64,000 bases of DNA from Candidatus Magasanikbacteria bacterium RIFOXYC2_FULL_42_28 (GTDB taxonomy: Bacteria; Patescibacteria; ABY1; Magasanikbacterales; GWA2-37-8). The DNA lies in assembly GCA_001784435.1 (NCBI GenBank), contig MFQZ01000005.1, forward strand, positions 1 to 64,000, read 5' to 3'. The position numbers were made by a program, and so were the translations under genes. Of this stretch, positions 9,324 through 16,795 are shown piece by piece. Within the stretch, counting starts at the first letter, position 1. The number at the start of each line of letters is the position of its first letter. Under the pieces are notes generated by a model that searched no databases, was not told the DNA's origin, and saw nothing but the letters and a program-made list of their open reading frames with translations.

Positions 9324-9352
9324 ATTTTATCACATTTTGGCTTGTGATACAA
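9324..9352 (-). promoter_or_regulatory. Promoter of the 8-kb defence operon
   Basis: On the minus strand TTGTAT is followed after 17 bp by TAAAAT, about 17 nt before the methylase start codon, giving an almost leaderless message. The spacer holds an inverted repeat, ATCACA-N8-TGTGAT, that could be a repressor site between the two promoter boxes. Confidence 0.65.
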
Positions 9353-9381
9353 TTAGTTGGGCGTTCTATATTTTTGTATAT

Positions 9382-9430
9382 AAAATCGGTTTTTTACCTG
9401 TTCGCACAGATGAAAAACACCTAATACCCC
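9382..9430 (-). other. Conserved stem-loop leader shared by the two defence cassettes
   Basis: This stretch matches 16747-16795, upstream of the other defence operon. On the minus strand both read GGGGTATTAGGTGTTTTT, then a hairpin with a GCGA tetraloop, then AAAAACCGATTT. The stem differs but stays paired (CTGT/ACAG here, CCGTT/AACGG there), which argues for a selected structure. Confidence 0.6.
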
Positions 9431-9477
9431 CTCAATTCGCTCGCTCGTCGCCCCCCCCCTCGCCGTTCGTCAATCAC

Positions 9478-9502
9478 AAAAAAACAAATAATCAAAAAAT
9501 TT
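9478..9502 (-). repeat. Inverted repeat, right end of 8-kb defence cassette
   Basis: An exact 25-bp inverted copy of 1124-1148, directly after the R' box that opens this cassette. Confidence 0.8.
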
Positions 9503-9506
9503 ATTT

Positions 9507-9644
9507 CACATAACGTTGCCGATATGCGATGTTTCGCACATCCTTATTATTAAAAATTAAAATGTGCGAAATATGGGTGAGAAAAAAGTGCTACCATTAA
9601 AAGATTTTTCACTTTTTCTTGAACCGCATATCGGCTGTTAAGTG
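9507..9644 (-). other. attC-like site 4 (after the SAP-domain cassette)
   Basis: Outer stem GCCGATATGCG / CGCATATCGGC, inner hairpin TTTCGCACAT / ATGTGCGAAA, linker AATATGGGTG, second hairpin AGAAAAAAGTG / CACTTTTTCT, then GAACC. On the minus strand R'' is ACTTAAC (consensus RYYYAAC) and R' is GTTATGTG. The stop codon of the upstream gene lies inside R''. Confidence 0.8.
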
Positions 9645-10231
9645 TTGTTGTATTTTTTTATTAGCTGACTATGCTTTTTAAGTAAACTATCTGAATATTT
9701 CTTATCTTCTTTAGAATTTCTAACCTGCTGCCAAAGTAGAGCAGCGGTTTTTAGTTTATTTTCAAAATTATGTGTTAGTTTTGATCTATTGAAATCTCTA
9801 ACAAAATTATTCCATTGACAAGTTTTGTCTTCATCGGTCTCAGGAAAAAAATGTTTTGGAGTTTTTAAAATTTTGATTAGTTCTGCTACAGTAATATCCA
9901 TTTTTTCTTTTTTTGCGATTCTTACCGCATGTGCCATGTGTTTAGTAAAAGAAATTTTTTTTACCCCTAAGTGTGCAGAAATGAATGACCGCAAACTGTC
10001 ATTAAAAGATAGTCCATCTGTGAAAAATTTGCTTTGCAGGCCTATCTGATGGTTTTTATCAAAATTTCTTTTAACTTTTTTTTCATGAGACCGAGTTCCA
10101 TATTTAATAAAACATAATATTCTCTTTTCTAAATCAGATTTGGTTCCATGGGCTTGAAGACAAAACTTTTTACATAATTTTGTGAGCTCTACTTTGTACC
10201 AATATTTGCTTAGAAATTCTTTCTCATTCAT
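9638..10231 (-). CDS. SAP-domain protein
   Basis: A 197-residue basic protein. The N-terminus (YWYKVELTKLCKKFCLQAHGTKSDLEKRIL) is a SAP-type helix-extended-loop-helix DNA-binding fold. The rest (DKTCQWNNFVRDF, ...TAALLWQQVRN) matches a family of about 190-residue SAP proteins found scattered in bacteria; the role is unknown. It is the only gene of its cassette. Its stop codon TAA is inside the R'' box of attC-like site 4, as often seen in integron cassettes. Short 13-bp inverted repeats (9648-9660 and 10236-10248) flank it. Confidence 0.65.
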   Translation of the reverse strand: MNEKEFLSKYWYKVELTKLCKKFCLQAHGTKSDLEKRILCFIKYGTRSHEKKVKRNFDKNHQIGLQSKFFTDGLSFNDSLRSFISAHLGVKKISFTKHMAHAVRIAKKEKMDITVAELIKILKTPKHFFPETDEDKTCQWNNFVRDFNRSKLTHNFENKLKTAALLWQQVRNSKEDKKYSDSLLKKHSQLIKKYNNT

Positions 10232-10251
10232 ATGGTAAAAAAATACAATTT

Positions 10252-10351
10252 CACATAACGTCAGGGATATACGAAGTTTTGCGGAGTGAAACGGAGCAAA
10301 ATTTGGGTGAGGGGCGAGCCGAGCCCCGAACCGTATATCCCTTGTTATACG
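10252..10351 (-). other. attC-like site 5 (after the phosphotransferase cassette)
   Basis: Outer stem GGGATATACG / CGTATATCCC, inner hairpin TTTTGC/GCAAAA, linker AATTTGGGTG, GC-rich second hairpin GGGGC/GCCCC, then GAACC. R'' on the minus strand is CGTATAAC, matching TTATACG at the start of the same cassette (11433-11439). R' is GTTATGTG. Confidence 0.76.
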
Positions 10352-10395
10352 AGGGCGAGGAGCGATAGCGACGAAAGCGCAGCGTCCCCGAAGCG

Positions 10396-10435
10396 TTTGA
10401 GAGTGTGCCGTCCATTATTTTAAAAAGTGGGGCTA
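10396..10435 (+). repeat. Inverted repeat around the phosphotransferase gene, left arm
   Basis: TTTGAGAGTGTGCC, 13 spacer bases, then AAAAGTGGGGCTA. The right arm at 11391-11429 is its inverted copy with a different 12-base spacer. The left arm includes the last codons of the gene. Confidence 0.75.
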
Positions 10436-11358
10436 TCATACTTTACTGTTTTGGCTATCATTTGTTTTACTTCCACAGAATCAGGATACCAAATCAGAGT
10501 ATCTAAATCGTGTTCAACTGCGTAGAGATCTAACCTCTTATCCAAATTTTCAAATTTAAAAAGTTCTGGATAAAATTCCTGAAACCAATCCAGGAGATGA
10601 GCGTAGTCTTCTTTTTTGGCAAATTTTTCAAATTTTTCGGACATATACTTTTTTGGATACTCAACCATTCTTTTGACAATGTCCAAAACGAAATCAATTG
10701 AAGAAACTTCTGTCCTTTCAAAGTCCAAAAGTCCGACAATCTTTGTGTCTTGAACGAGGATATTATCAAAGTGAGCGTCCCAGTAAACGAGTGCCAGTTT
10801 TTGTTCTTTGAGTACATGATGATTGTCGTCCACAAATTTTTTGATGGCTTTGATAAATTCAGGAGACAGAAGTTTCTTTTCCTCAATTTTCTTTAATGAG
10901 TTTTGGATTTGGTTGAGTATCTTGTCGTGCCAATTGTCCGAAAAATTTACATCAAACTTTTGCAGAAATTCATCGTAGGGCGATTTGTTGATGACTTTTA
11001 GAATATCGCAAAGCTGTTTGATGATGATTTTCCTCTGCTCGTTGCTCAACAAATGCCATTTTGCATACAAATTATCGCCCTCAATCTTTGGGTAAATCAT
11101 GAAAAATTTGCCATAAATACTCTTTGATTTATTGAAAACTTTGATTTCAGGAACAGGAATTTTATCTTTGAAAAAATTGTAGAAAAACACCTCAATTTCA
11201 AACTTTTGTTCGTTGCTCTCATCTTCACAAACTTTGAGGATAAAGTCGTCATTCACAAGATAGACTTTGTTTGTGAAGCCAATTTCAATATTTGCAACGG
11301 ACTTAACTTTACCTAAGCCGTGCGATTCAAAGATTTTTTCTACAATTTTTTTCTCCAT
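10420..11358 (-). CDS. APH/choline-kinase-type phosphotransferase
   Basis: A 312-residue protein of the aminoglycoside phosphotransferase/kinase-like fold. The catalytic loop reads ALVYWDAHFDNILV (catalytic D and N present, but YWD replaces the usual HGD) and the metal-binding motif reads KIVGLLDFERTEVS. N-terminal residues (GFTNKVYLVNDDFILKV) form the nucleotide-binding lobe. It could inactivate an aminoglycoside or macrolide, or phosphorylate a small metabolite; the sequence does not decide. It is the sole gene of its cassette, and the gene is bracketed by imperfect 40-bp inverted repeats, so it may have arrived as an insertion inside the cassette. Confidence 0.78.
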   Translation of the reverse strand: MEKKIVEKIFESHGLGKVKSVANIEIGFTNKVYLVNDDFILKVCEDESNEQKFEIEVFFYNFFKDKIPVPEIKVFNKSKSIYGKFFMIYPKIEGDNLYAKWHLLSNEQRKIIIKQLCDILKVINKSPYDEFLQKFDVNFSDNWHDKILNQIQNSLKKIEEKKLLSPEFIKAIKKFVDDNHHVLKEQKLALVYWDAHFDNILVQDTKIVGLLDFERTEVSSIDFVLDIVKRMVEYPKKYMSEKFEKFAKKEDYAHLLDWFQEFYPELFKFENLDKRLDLYAVEHDLDTLIWYPDSVEVKQMIAKTVKYDSPTF

Positions 11359-11390
11359 ATTAAGATAAGAGGTTAGATCGTTTATAAATT

Positions 11391-11429
11391 TAGCCCCACT
11401 TTTTTCTAGAGTAAAGGCACACTCTCAAA
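11391..11429 (-). repeat. Inverted repeat around the phosphotransferase gene, right arm
   Basis: Inverted partner of 10396-10435; the two conserved blocks are identical and only the spacer differs. Confidence 0.75.
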
Positions 11430-11439
11430 TGTCGTATAA

Positions 11440-11492
11440 TGGTTGCGGAGCCCGCGAACCATTCGGCAAAAGAGCGAAGCGATTTTGCCGAA
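11440..11492 (-). mobile_element. Minimal palindromic cassette, copy A
   Basis: A 53-bp unit wedged between the start of the phosphotransferase cassette (TTATACG) and the end of the kinase cassette. It consists only of TTCGGCAAAA...TTTTGCCGAA and a palindrome GGTTCGCGG-GCT-CCGC(G)AACC. If it circularised it would form a complete small attC (GCCGAA, stem, TTCGGC). A near-identical copy is at 12859-12912. Confidence 0.6.
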
Positions 11493-11637
11493 CGTATCCG
11501 AATATGAGAAGTTTTTGTCCGCTTCCTTATTATATATCAATAGAAGAAAAGGGCAAAAATTTGGGTTGAGAAAAATTTGCTTTCCTTGTTATTATATTTT
11601 GTGCAAATTTTTTGAACCTCATATTCGGTGTTAGCTG
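11487..11637 (-). other. attC-like site 6 (after the kinase cassette)
   Basis: Outer stem CCGAATATGAG / CTCATATTCGG, inner hairpin, linker AATTTGGGTTG, second hairpin AGAAAAATTTGC / GCAAATTTTTT, then GAACC. R'' on the minus strand is CAGCTAAC, complementary to GTTAGCTG at the start of the same cassette. Confidence 0.76.
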
Positions 11638-11653
11638 ATGTAAATAATATTTT

Positions 11654-12196
11654 TTAATTTTTCTCTTCATTATAAAATGCTATTTCTTTTTTCATTTGCT
11701 CGGCTATAATTTCAGACTTAGCATGGGAAAATATTTTAATATCACCAAGCTCTTTATAAATCGGAAAGCGTTGAATAAATTTTGTCTTCTCTCTGTCTTC
11801 CTTTAATCCAAAGCCCCTTGAAAGTTGTCTTTTAACGACGATTTCCGTACTTTCATCTAAAGACTCTGCAGGCAGAAGTAAAACGGAAATTCCTTCATCT
11901 TTCAAGGTTTGTTTATGCTTCAAAGTTAGCTCATCCATATCCTCATGAATTAAAAATCCAGAGGACAGAGAGAAAACAAAATTTTCTAAATGTTGGCTCA
12001 AAATCTCGTAGAACAATTTGGAATTTTCAAGGCAATATTTTTCATATCCGAAGTTGTTAATATAACTGCCAACATTTTCAACGCGTTTGCAAAATTCCAC
12101 ATCTAAATCGATGAAATTATAGCCGAGCAAATTCGCCAAAATTTCTCCGCACGTTGACTTGCCCACACCACCTGGACCGATTAGAAATATTTTCAT
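11654..12196 (-). CDS. Shikimate-kinase-like P-loop kinase
   Basis: A 180-residue P-loop kinase. The Walker A motif GPGGVGKSTCGE is at residues 7-18, followed by LANLLGYNFIDLDVEF, matching the LxxxLGxxFxDxD pattern of shikimate kinases, and a lid-like RQLSRGFG near 125. The GGG motif that binds shikimate is replaced by LSSGF. It may therefore be a paralogue with another small-molecule substrate. It is the single gene of its cassette. A 29-bp imperfect inverted repeat (11642-11670 with 12221-12250) flanks it, the left arm overlapping the end of the gene. Confidence 0.75.
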   Translation of the reverse strand: MKIFLIGPGGVGKSTCGEILANLLGYNFIDLDVEFCKRVENVGSYINNFGYEKYCLENSKLFYEILSQHLENFVFSLSSGFLIHEDMDELTLKHKQTLKDEGISVLLLPAESLDESTEIVVKRQLSRGFGLKEDREKTKFIQRFPIYKELGDIKIFSHAKSEIIAEQMKKEIAFYNEEKN

Positions 12197-12254
12197 AACG
12201 AGAAAAAAGAAATAGCAATCATTAAAAAGAAAAATTAAAAAACATTATTTATTT

Positions 12255-12386
12255 CAGCTAACGTATCGGCATCATCCGAAGTTTTTGTGCAGCGATAGCG
12301 GAACAAAAATTTGGGCCGAAGAAAATTGACACTCCTTTAAAATATAATTGCGTCAATTTTCTGAGCCGGATATGCCGTGTTGTGCG
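12255..12386 (-). other. attC-like site 7 (after the HAD cassette)
   Basis: Outer stem CGGCATCATCCG / CGGATATGCCG with internal mismatches, hairpin TTTTTGT/AACAAAAA, linker AATTTGGGCCG, second hairpin AGAAAATTGAC / GTCAATTTTCT, then GAGCC. R'' is CGCACAAC, a perfect complement of the start of its own cassette (12852-12858). Confidence 0.75.
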
Positions 12387-12414
12387 ATGTTCAAAAAATA
12401 TTTTTCGTTCCTTT

Positions 12415-12804
12415 TTATTTTGACAGGCTTTCATCTATAAACTTTTTTAACGCTTGCACATCTTTAGTGTTTTGGTCGTAATGAAATGTATCAATACCAA
12501 CAGATTGAGCGCTCATTACAGCGTCTAAATTATGCTCAAAATACACAACGTCTTTTACTTCAAGATTAAAATGCTTGAGCATAGTTTCAAAATACTTCGG
12601 ATCTGCTTTCTCAGGGTTATGTTTAAGCGTAAAGACTTCGTAGGGCATCTTATCTAAGCCAAACATTACCATCTGCTCATCATTAGCACCAGTCAAGATG
12701 ATTTTTCTGTTTGGGTATTGCTCAAGCATTTTATACATTTCATTAAAGACACCCTCGCCTTCTATTACAAAAGCGTTAATTGCATCTACTAAAATTGTTT
12801 TCAT
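12415..12804 (-). CDS. HAD-like protein lacking the catalytic nucleophile
   Basis: A 129-residue compact HAD-fold protein: ILVDAINAFVIEGEG at the place of motif I, KIILTGAND as motif II (T), and VVYFEHNLDAVMSAQSVGIDTF as motif IV. Motif I normally reads DxDGTL; here the second Asp is replaced (VDAIN), so phosphatase activity is doubtful. It may be a binding or regulatory HAD. It is the single gene of its cassette. A possible Shine-Dalgarno (ACAGG) precedes the start. A 17-bp inverted repeat (12390-12406 and 12832-12848) lies just inside the cassette ends. Confidence 0.72.
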   Translation of the reverse strand: MKTILVDAINAFVIEGEGVFNEMYKMLEQYPNRKIILTGANDEQMVMFGLDKMPYEVFTLKHNPEKADPKYFETMLKHFNLEVKDVVYFEHNLDAVMSAQSVGIDTFHYDQNTKDVQALKKFIDESLSK

Positions 12805-12858
12805 AAGCGCCTGTCAAAATTATTAATAAAAGAAAAATATTTTTTGAATTTCGCACAA

Positions 12859-12912
12859 TGGTTCGCGGAGCCCGCGAACCATTCGGCAAAAGAGCGAAGC
12901 GATTTTGCCGAA
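12859..12912 (-). mobile_element. Minimal palindromic cassette, copy B
   Basis: A 54-bp unit nearly identical to 11440-11492, between the start of the HAD cassette (TTGTGCG) and the end of the 4-kb defence cassette. Perfect stems TTCGGCAAAA/TTTTGCCGAA and TGGTTCGCGG/CCGCGAACCA. Confidence 0.62.
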
Positions 12913-12998
12913 TGTACGCCGATATGCGATGTTTGCATAGCAAATATGGGTGGAACGACGAGGAACGAGGAGTGTAACCGCATATCGGCTGTTGTACG
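12907..12998 (-). other. attC-like site 8 (after the 4-kb defence cassette)
   Basis: Outer stem GCCGATATGCG / CGCATATCGGC, short hairpin TTTGC-ATA-GCAAA, linker AATATGGGTGG, second hairpin, then TAACC. R'' on the minus strand is GTACAAC. R' is ATTCGGC, altered from GTT. Confidence 0.74.
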
Positions 12999-13002
12999 AT
13001 GT

Positions 13003-13034
13003 AAATTTTTTATCCTTTTTTATATTTTCCCGTG
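13003..13034 (+). repeat. Inverted repeat, left end of 4-kb defence cassette
   Basis: About 32 bp ending in TATATTTTCCCGTG, repeated in inverted orientation at 16845-16876 with few mismatches, immediately inside the R boxes of the same cassette. Positions 13035-13128 hold nothing I can name. Confidence 0.75.
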
Positions 13035-13128
13035 TCGCCGTTTCGTTATTAATAATCGCGAACAAAATTTTTCCGTTTTGGATTTTGGGCAGAGGGGCGA
13101 GGGGTGAATGCCCAAAAGACAAAACACA

Positions 13129-13731
13129 TTATTCTTGTGTTGTCAATCGTTTTCTTCGTTCGTCCAGTGTCTCGCCTTCATACATCCAATAATCAGTACC
13201 AGCGACGCCGTAATCATACCCGAGTATTTTTTGGGCAGAACTTGATAGAGAGGTTTTTTTGCCGTCATGCTCGATAGAGTGATTATCAAGCACTTTGGCT
13301 TTGATATTTTCGTCCCGACTAAAAACCAGCTCGGCACCAACTGGAATTTTAGCCATGTTGAAGTTAAATTTTTCTCTTATTTTTCTGGCTTTGATGAGGG
13401 CTTGTTGATCTTCTTTGTTTTCAACAAAATCCTTTTTTGGTGTAATATTTTCGATCTCCGCCAGTTTTAGGGCCGATACCACGCGTTCTGGTGCTATTTG
13501 GAAAAATTCTCTCTTGGGGTTTATTCGGTTGTTATCAAAAGCGTCGTGTAGTTGGTGTTCAACAAATTGTGCGTTGTTAACCGTACACGCATAAAAACAA
13601 GTAAAGGGGATTGGGATGCTTGTAGAAGCACTAAGCTCTCTGATTCGTTGTTCAAGGTTGGTAGAAGTGCGACCAATTTTAACATAACCTGACATGGCTT
13701 CGTTGGTTAAGATATAAATAATCTCGTTCAT
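13129..13731 (-). CDS. GIY-YIG (T5orf172-type) protein with RAMA-like C-terminus
   Basis: A 200-residue protein. The N-terminus (IIYILTNEAMSGYVKIGRTSTNLEQRI) is the T5orf172 variant of the GIY-YIG nuclease fold, with a conserved Arg and a later EHQLHDAF helix. The C-terminal 65 residues (GAELVFSRDENIKAKV, ...SSSAQKILGYDYGVAGTDYWMY) resemble the RAMA domain found next to adenine methylases and restriction enzymes. It is the last gene of the 4-kb operon, 5 bp after the MutH-like nuclease gene. A role in DNA recognition or cleavage is likely but unproven. Confidence 0.75.
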   Translation of the reverse strand: MNEIIYILTNEAMSGYVKIGRTSTNLEQRIRELSASTSIPIPFTCFYACTVNNAQFVEHQLHDAFDNNRINPKREFFQIAPERVVSALKLAEIENITPKKDFVENKEDQQALIKARKIREKFNFNMAKIPVGAELVFSRDENIKAKVLDNHSIEHDGKKTSLSSSAQKILGYDYGVAGTDYWMYEGETLDERRKRLTTQE

Positions 13732-13736
13732 AAAAA

Positions 13737-14357
13737 TTATTTAGCAGTTTCAAATATCTTTTTTACTAATGATGTGCGGGCGTAAAAAGCGCGACTCGTC
13801 GATCCGTGTCCCGCGCCTTTTGTCCTCGCCTGTATCCACTTGCCATCTGTGCCGGTCAACGATTTAAAACCTTTTTTGATAAGCTTGTTGCGAATAAAAT
13901 CATAATCCGCCTTAATTTCTTGTATAAGCTCGTCTGTTTCCGCAAAATCTAAACTGGTCACTTTTATCAGTTCGGCGTTATCGGCATTTTTGCCGTGCCA
14001 TGCAACGGCACAAAAAATTATCGCTTTTAATTTTGCCCAGCAATGACTTTCAAAAAATGAGTGCTGCTTTAACTCCGTTGGATTAATCATGGTAATAGCC
14101 ATCGTTTCCTTTGGCACCAATTGTCCTTTGACTTCATGAAAACTGACAGATTTTAGTTCCCACGATAAACCGTTAGGGGCTTTGGAAACATTTGTTTGCA
14201 ACCCAGCTACTCTCTCCAAAACTAATCCTTTCCAACCCTTGTTTTGTTTGCCAGTTTCGTAGGTGGTAATTCTGTGTTCTTTGGCCAATTCACGCAAATC
14301 TTTGCCGACGGCCTTTTTTAAATTTCGCATGGCGACTGCCCGAGTGATAATTTTCAT
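13737..14357 (-). CDS. MutH-like type II restriction endonuclease
   Basis: A 206-residue protein with GWKGLVLERVAGL followed by LSWELKSVSF, the E ... E-x-K pattern of the MutH/Sau3AI branch of PD-(D/E)XK nucleases. The first acidic residue of the usual D...ExK motif is not obvious (NGLSWELK). Its start overlaps the stop of the DpnA-like methylase by 4 bp (ATGA), so the two are coupled as a restriction-modification pair. It differs in sequence from the other MutH-like nuclease at 5927. Target site unknown. Confidence 0.72.
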   Translation of the reverse strand: MKIITRAVAMRNLKKAVGKDLRELAKEHRITTYETGKQNKGWKGLVLERVAGLQTNVSKAPNGLSWELKSVSFHEVKGQLVPKETMAITMINPTELKQHSFFESHCWAKLKAIIFCAVAWHGKNADNAELIKVTSLDFAETDELIQEIKADYDFIRNKLIKKGFKSLTGTDGKWIQARTKGAGHGSTSRAFYARTSLVKKIFETAK

Positions 14358-15145
14358 AGTGTTTTTTTAAGATCGTTGTAACGTTTAATTGATAAATCAA
14401 GATATTTTTTTTCTAAATCAATGCCGATAAATTTTCGTTCATTCAAGACAGCGGCCAACCCAGTTGTGGAGGAGCCAGTAAATGGATCCAAAATTACATC
14501 GCCTTTGTCGGTGCTGGCCATAACAATTCGCACAAGCAAATCTATCGGTTTTTGGGTGGGGTGTTTGCCGTGAATTTTTTCAGCAGTTTTTGGCGGATAT
14601 ACAGCCCAAACGCTACGCATTTGTAAATTTGGTTTTTTCAAAAAGTCGTCAGGCCAATTGCCGTTTTTCATGGCATTGTAATTAAATTTATGTTTGGCCT
14701 TTTTGTCTTTGCGTGCCCAAATGAGTGTCTCGTGGCTAGCGGTAAAAAAACGGCAACTTAAATTTGGCGAAGCATTTGGTTTGAACCATGCGATGTCGTT
14801 GAGAATATGAAAATGTTTTACTTGTAAGGCAAAACCGCACTGATAAATTGAGTGGTATGTTCCGCTAATCCAAATAGTCCCGCCTGGTTTTAAAACTCTG
14901 TGACAGGCCTCGATCCACGACAACTGAAATTCAAAATCTTTTTTTAAACCATTACTAACATCCCATTGGCCCTTGTTTACACTCACCATCTTGCCAGCAT
15001 GGACCGTAAAACCACCGTTTGACAGAAGATAGGGTGGATCGGCAAAAATCATGTCCACCGAGTTTTCGGGGAGTTCGGCCATCAGATCAATGCTATTGGC
15101 GTGGTATAGTTTGAAGTGGTTTTTGTCGAAATATGGTTTAACCAT
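14354..15145 (-). CDS. DpnA-like beta-class N6-adenine methyltransferase
   Basis: A 263-residue protein with motif IV first: MIFADPPYLLSNGG near residues 33-46, then GGTIWISGTYHSIY, ASPNLSCRFF, GKHPTQKPIDLL and finally motif I VILDPFTGSSTTG near 220. The order and these phrases closely match DpnA, the second methylase of the DpnII system, which also modifies single-stranded GATC DNA. It precedes and overlaps the MutH-like nuclease gene. The Dam/DpnM-like enzyme that normally accompanies DpnA is absent from this cassette but present in the 8-kb cassette. Specificity for GATC is inference. Confidence 0.86.
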   Translation of the reverse strand: MVKPYFDKNHFKLYHANSIDLMAELPENSVDMIFADPPYLLSNGGFTVHAGKMVSVNKGQWDVSNGLKKDFEFQLSWIEACHRVLKPGGTIWISGTYHSIYQCGFALQVKHFHILNDIAWFKPNASPNLSCRFFTASHETLIWARKDKKAKHKFNYNAMKNGNWPDDFLKKPNLQMRSVWAVYPPKTAEKIHGKHPTQKPIDLLVRIVMASTDKGDVILDPFTGSSTTGLAAVLNERKFIGIDLEKKYLDLSIKRYNDLKKTL

Positions 15146-15252
15146 AGTTGTTAAGTCATTCGTTATTGTACCTCAAATCGAAGATTAATTAAAGCATTTT
15201 CGTGCGACCAAAGCAAGTGGAGATAGTCACTACCTTTGTATTAGATTTTTTG

Positions 15253-16731
15253 TTATGACCTACCTTCTGTCAGCTGAAGTCTATATTTGAGCGCTTGGTG
15301 TGTGCGGTAACTTTTTTCAATATTCATTTTTAAATTTGGAGAGCTACAAATATATTCCCAGCGGCCTTGTTTTTTTTGCCCTATTATTGAGTTGTCGAAT
15401 AGAAAATTTAAATGTTTATTTATATCTATTTCTGTTGCGCCTGGAAATCCCTGTCTGTATTTTGTCACAAAATCAGAGTGTTTGAACGTTTCGACTGATA
15501 TAAGTTGTAATACCCCCAGCAATTTTTCAATTTCAGGAAATTGGTTAGACCATTCATCAATTATCTCACCGTATACGTTAGTTGATGCTTCTACGGCCGC
15601 ATCATATAATTCATTAGAGGTGTATAATCCAGTTTTATTTATTCGGTGAATTTTGCTTATTTTGTTGAAATAAACAATTATATCTCTTGGTCTAAAAAAT
15701 GATCTTCTAGTAATAAAATGAAATGGCGGTGTTCCCTGTCTTACAAAATCTACTTCAAATAGTACGCCAGATTTTTTATTTTCATTTAAGTCAAATTCTG
15801 TCGGAGCATATTTTTTAACTCGTTGATAAAACATTCTATCCAGACTCTCGTTATTCCAAGAAATCACAATAGCGCTGTCTTGAAATAATTTATTTTTATC
15901 ATTAAATCGCAAGGAATGATAAATGTCGGATCTCATGAAAGGAACTATTTTTAAAAATTTATTAATACTTTCATCTGTGGAAATATTTCTGCAAACATTA
16001 AGTAGATTAATGAGAACTTTGCTGTACTCTTCGATTTCTCCAGATAGCCAATTCTCATCTAATTGATCAAGAATAATCATAAACTTATAGCCCGCAACGT
16101 TTTCTTTAAAAATATTTTCAAAATAATTTAATAATGTAAAAGCATTCGATTGAAGCTTGTCCTGAAGATCCTTGTCTTCGGAAATTTTATCAAATGATAG
16201 TTCGCCTAAATCAAAAGACAGTTCTCCCATATCAACGCCGGGTGCTTTTATTTTGTCTATTCTTACAATTTTTGATTTTAGCACTTCTAAAATTGTAGGA
16301 GATGGCTTACCATAAATTTTTTCAATATAATTTTTGGCCCATTTCATATCTTTACTGAGTTTTTTTCCATCAATTTCTTGTTGTTCAATAAGTTTGGATA
16401 GTGCTTTGACAAAAAATAAATATTTCCAGCTTTTTTGATATGCTGATAATTCGCCAGATAGAACTTCTTTATACAATTTATGAATAGGCCACGGATAATC
16501 TTTGAAATTTAAAGATATTACAGAGTATCCTTTTAAAGCGTCCCTATCTGCCGTTTCAAGATATTTGTATATGGCTGTTTTTCCAGTTCCTTTTCTGCCT
16601 AAAACTAGCCATGACTTGCTAATTATCAGCTGATTAATCTCGGGAACTGTGAAAAAATAGTTACCCAGCTCTGCGTCTGTTTCAGCCGCCGCTTGAAATT
16701 CAGGAAGCCAATTTTTTATATCGGTAGTCAT
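15253..16731 (-). CDS. P-loop ATPase (Sll1717-like) of the defence cassette
   Basis: A 492-residue protein with Walker A WLVLGRKGTGKTAIYKYL near residue 40 and a probable Walker B region KFMIILDQLDENW near 220. The C-terminal half has a winged-helix look. It resembles the P-loop ATPases annotated as Sll1717 family, found beside restriction-modification genes. I choose the start at 16731 (MTTDIKNWLPEF): the frame is open to 16827, but its first 32 codons fall in a leader conserved with the non-coding region at 9382-9430. It is the first gene of the 4-kb defence operon, 107 bp before the methylase gene. Confidence 0.7.
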   Translation of the reverse strand: MTTDIKNWLPEFQAAAETDAELGNYFFTVPEINQLIISKSWLVLGRKGTGKTAIYKYLETADRDALKGYSVISLNFKDYPWPIHKLYKEVLSGELSAYQKSWKYLFFVKALSKLIEQQEIDGKKLSKDMKWAKNYIEKIYGKPSPTILEVLKSKIVRIDKIKAPGVDMGELSFDLGELSFDKISEDKDLQDKLQSNAFTLLNYFENIFKENVAGYKFMIILDQLDENWLSGEIEEYSKVLINLLNVCRNISTDESINKFLKIVPFMRSDIYHSLRFNDKNKLFQDSAIVISWNNESLDRMFYQRVKKYAPTEFDLNENKKSGVLFEVDFVRQGTPPFHFITRRSFFRPRDIIVYFNKISKIHRINKTGLYTSNELYDAAVEASTNVYGEIIDEWSNQFPEIEKLLGVLQLISVETFKHSDFVTKYRQGFPGATEIDINKHLNFLFDNSIIGQKKQGRWEYICSSPNLKMNIEKSYRTHQALKYRLQLTEGRS

Positions 16732-16746
16732 ATAATTTAAAATGTT

Positions 16747-16795
16747 AAATCGGTTTTTGGCCGTTTCGCAACGGACAAAAACACCTAATACCCCT
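16747..16795 (-). other. Conserved stem-loop leader shared by the two defence cassettes, second copy
   Basis: Counterpart of 9382-9430, with hairpin CCGTT-GCGA-AACGG between conserved blocks GGGGTATTAGGTGTTTTT and AAAACCGATTT on the minus strand. Confidence 0.6.
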
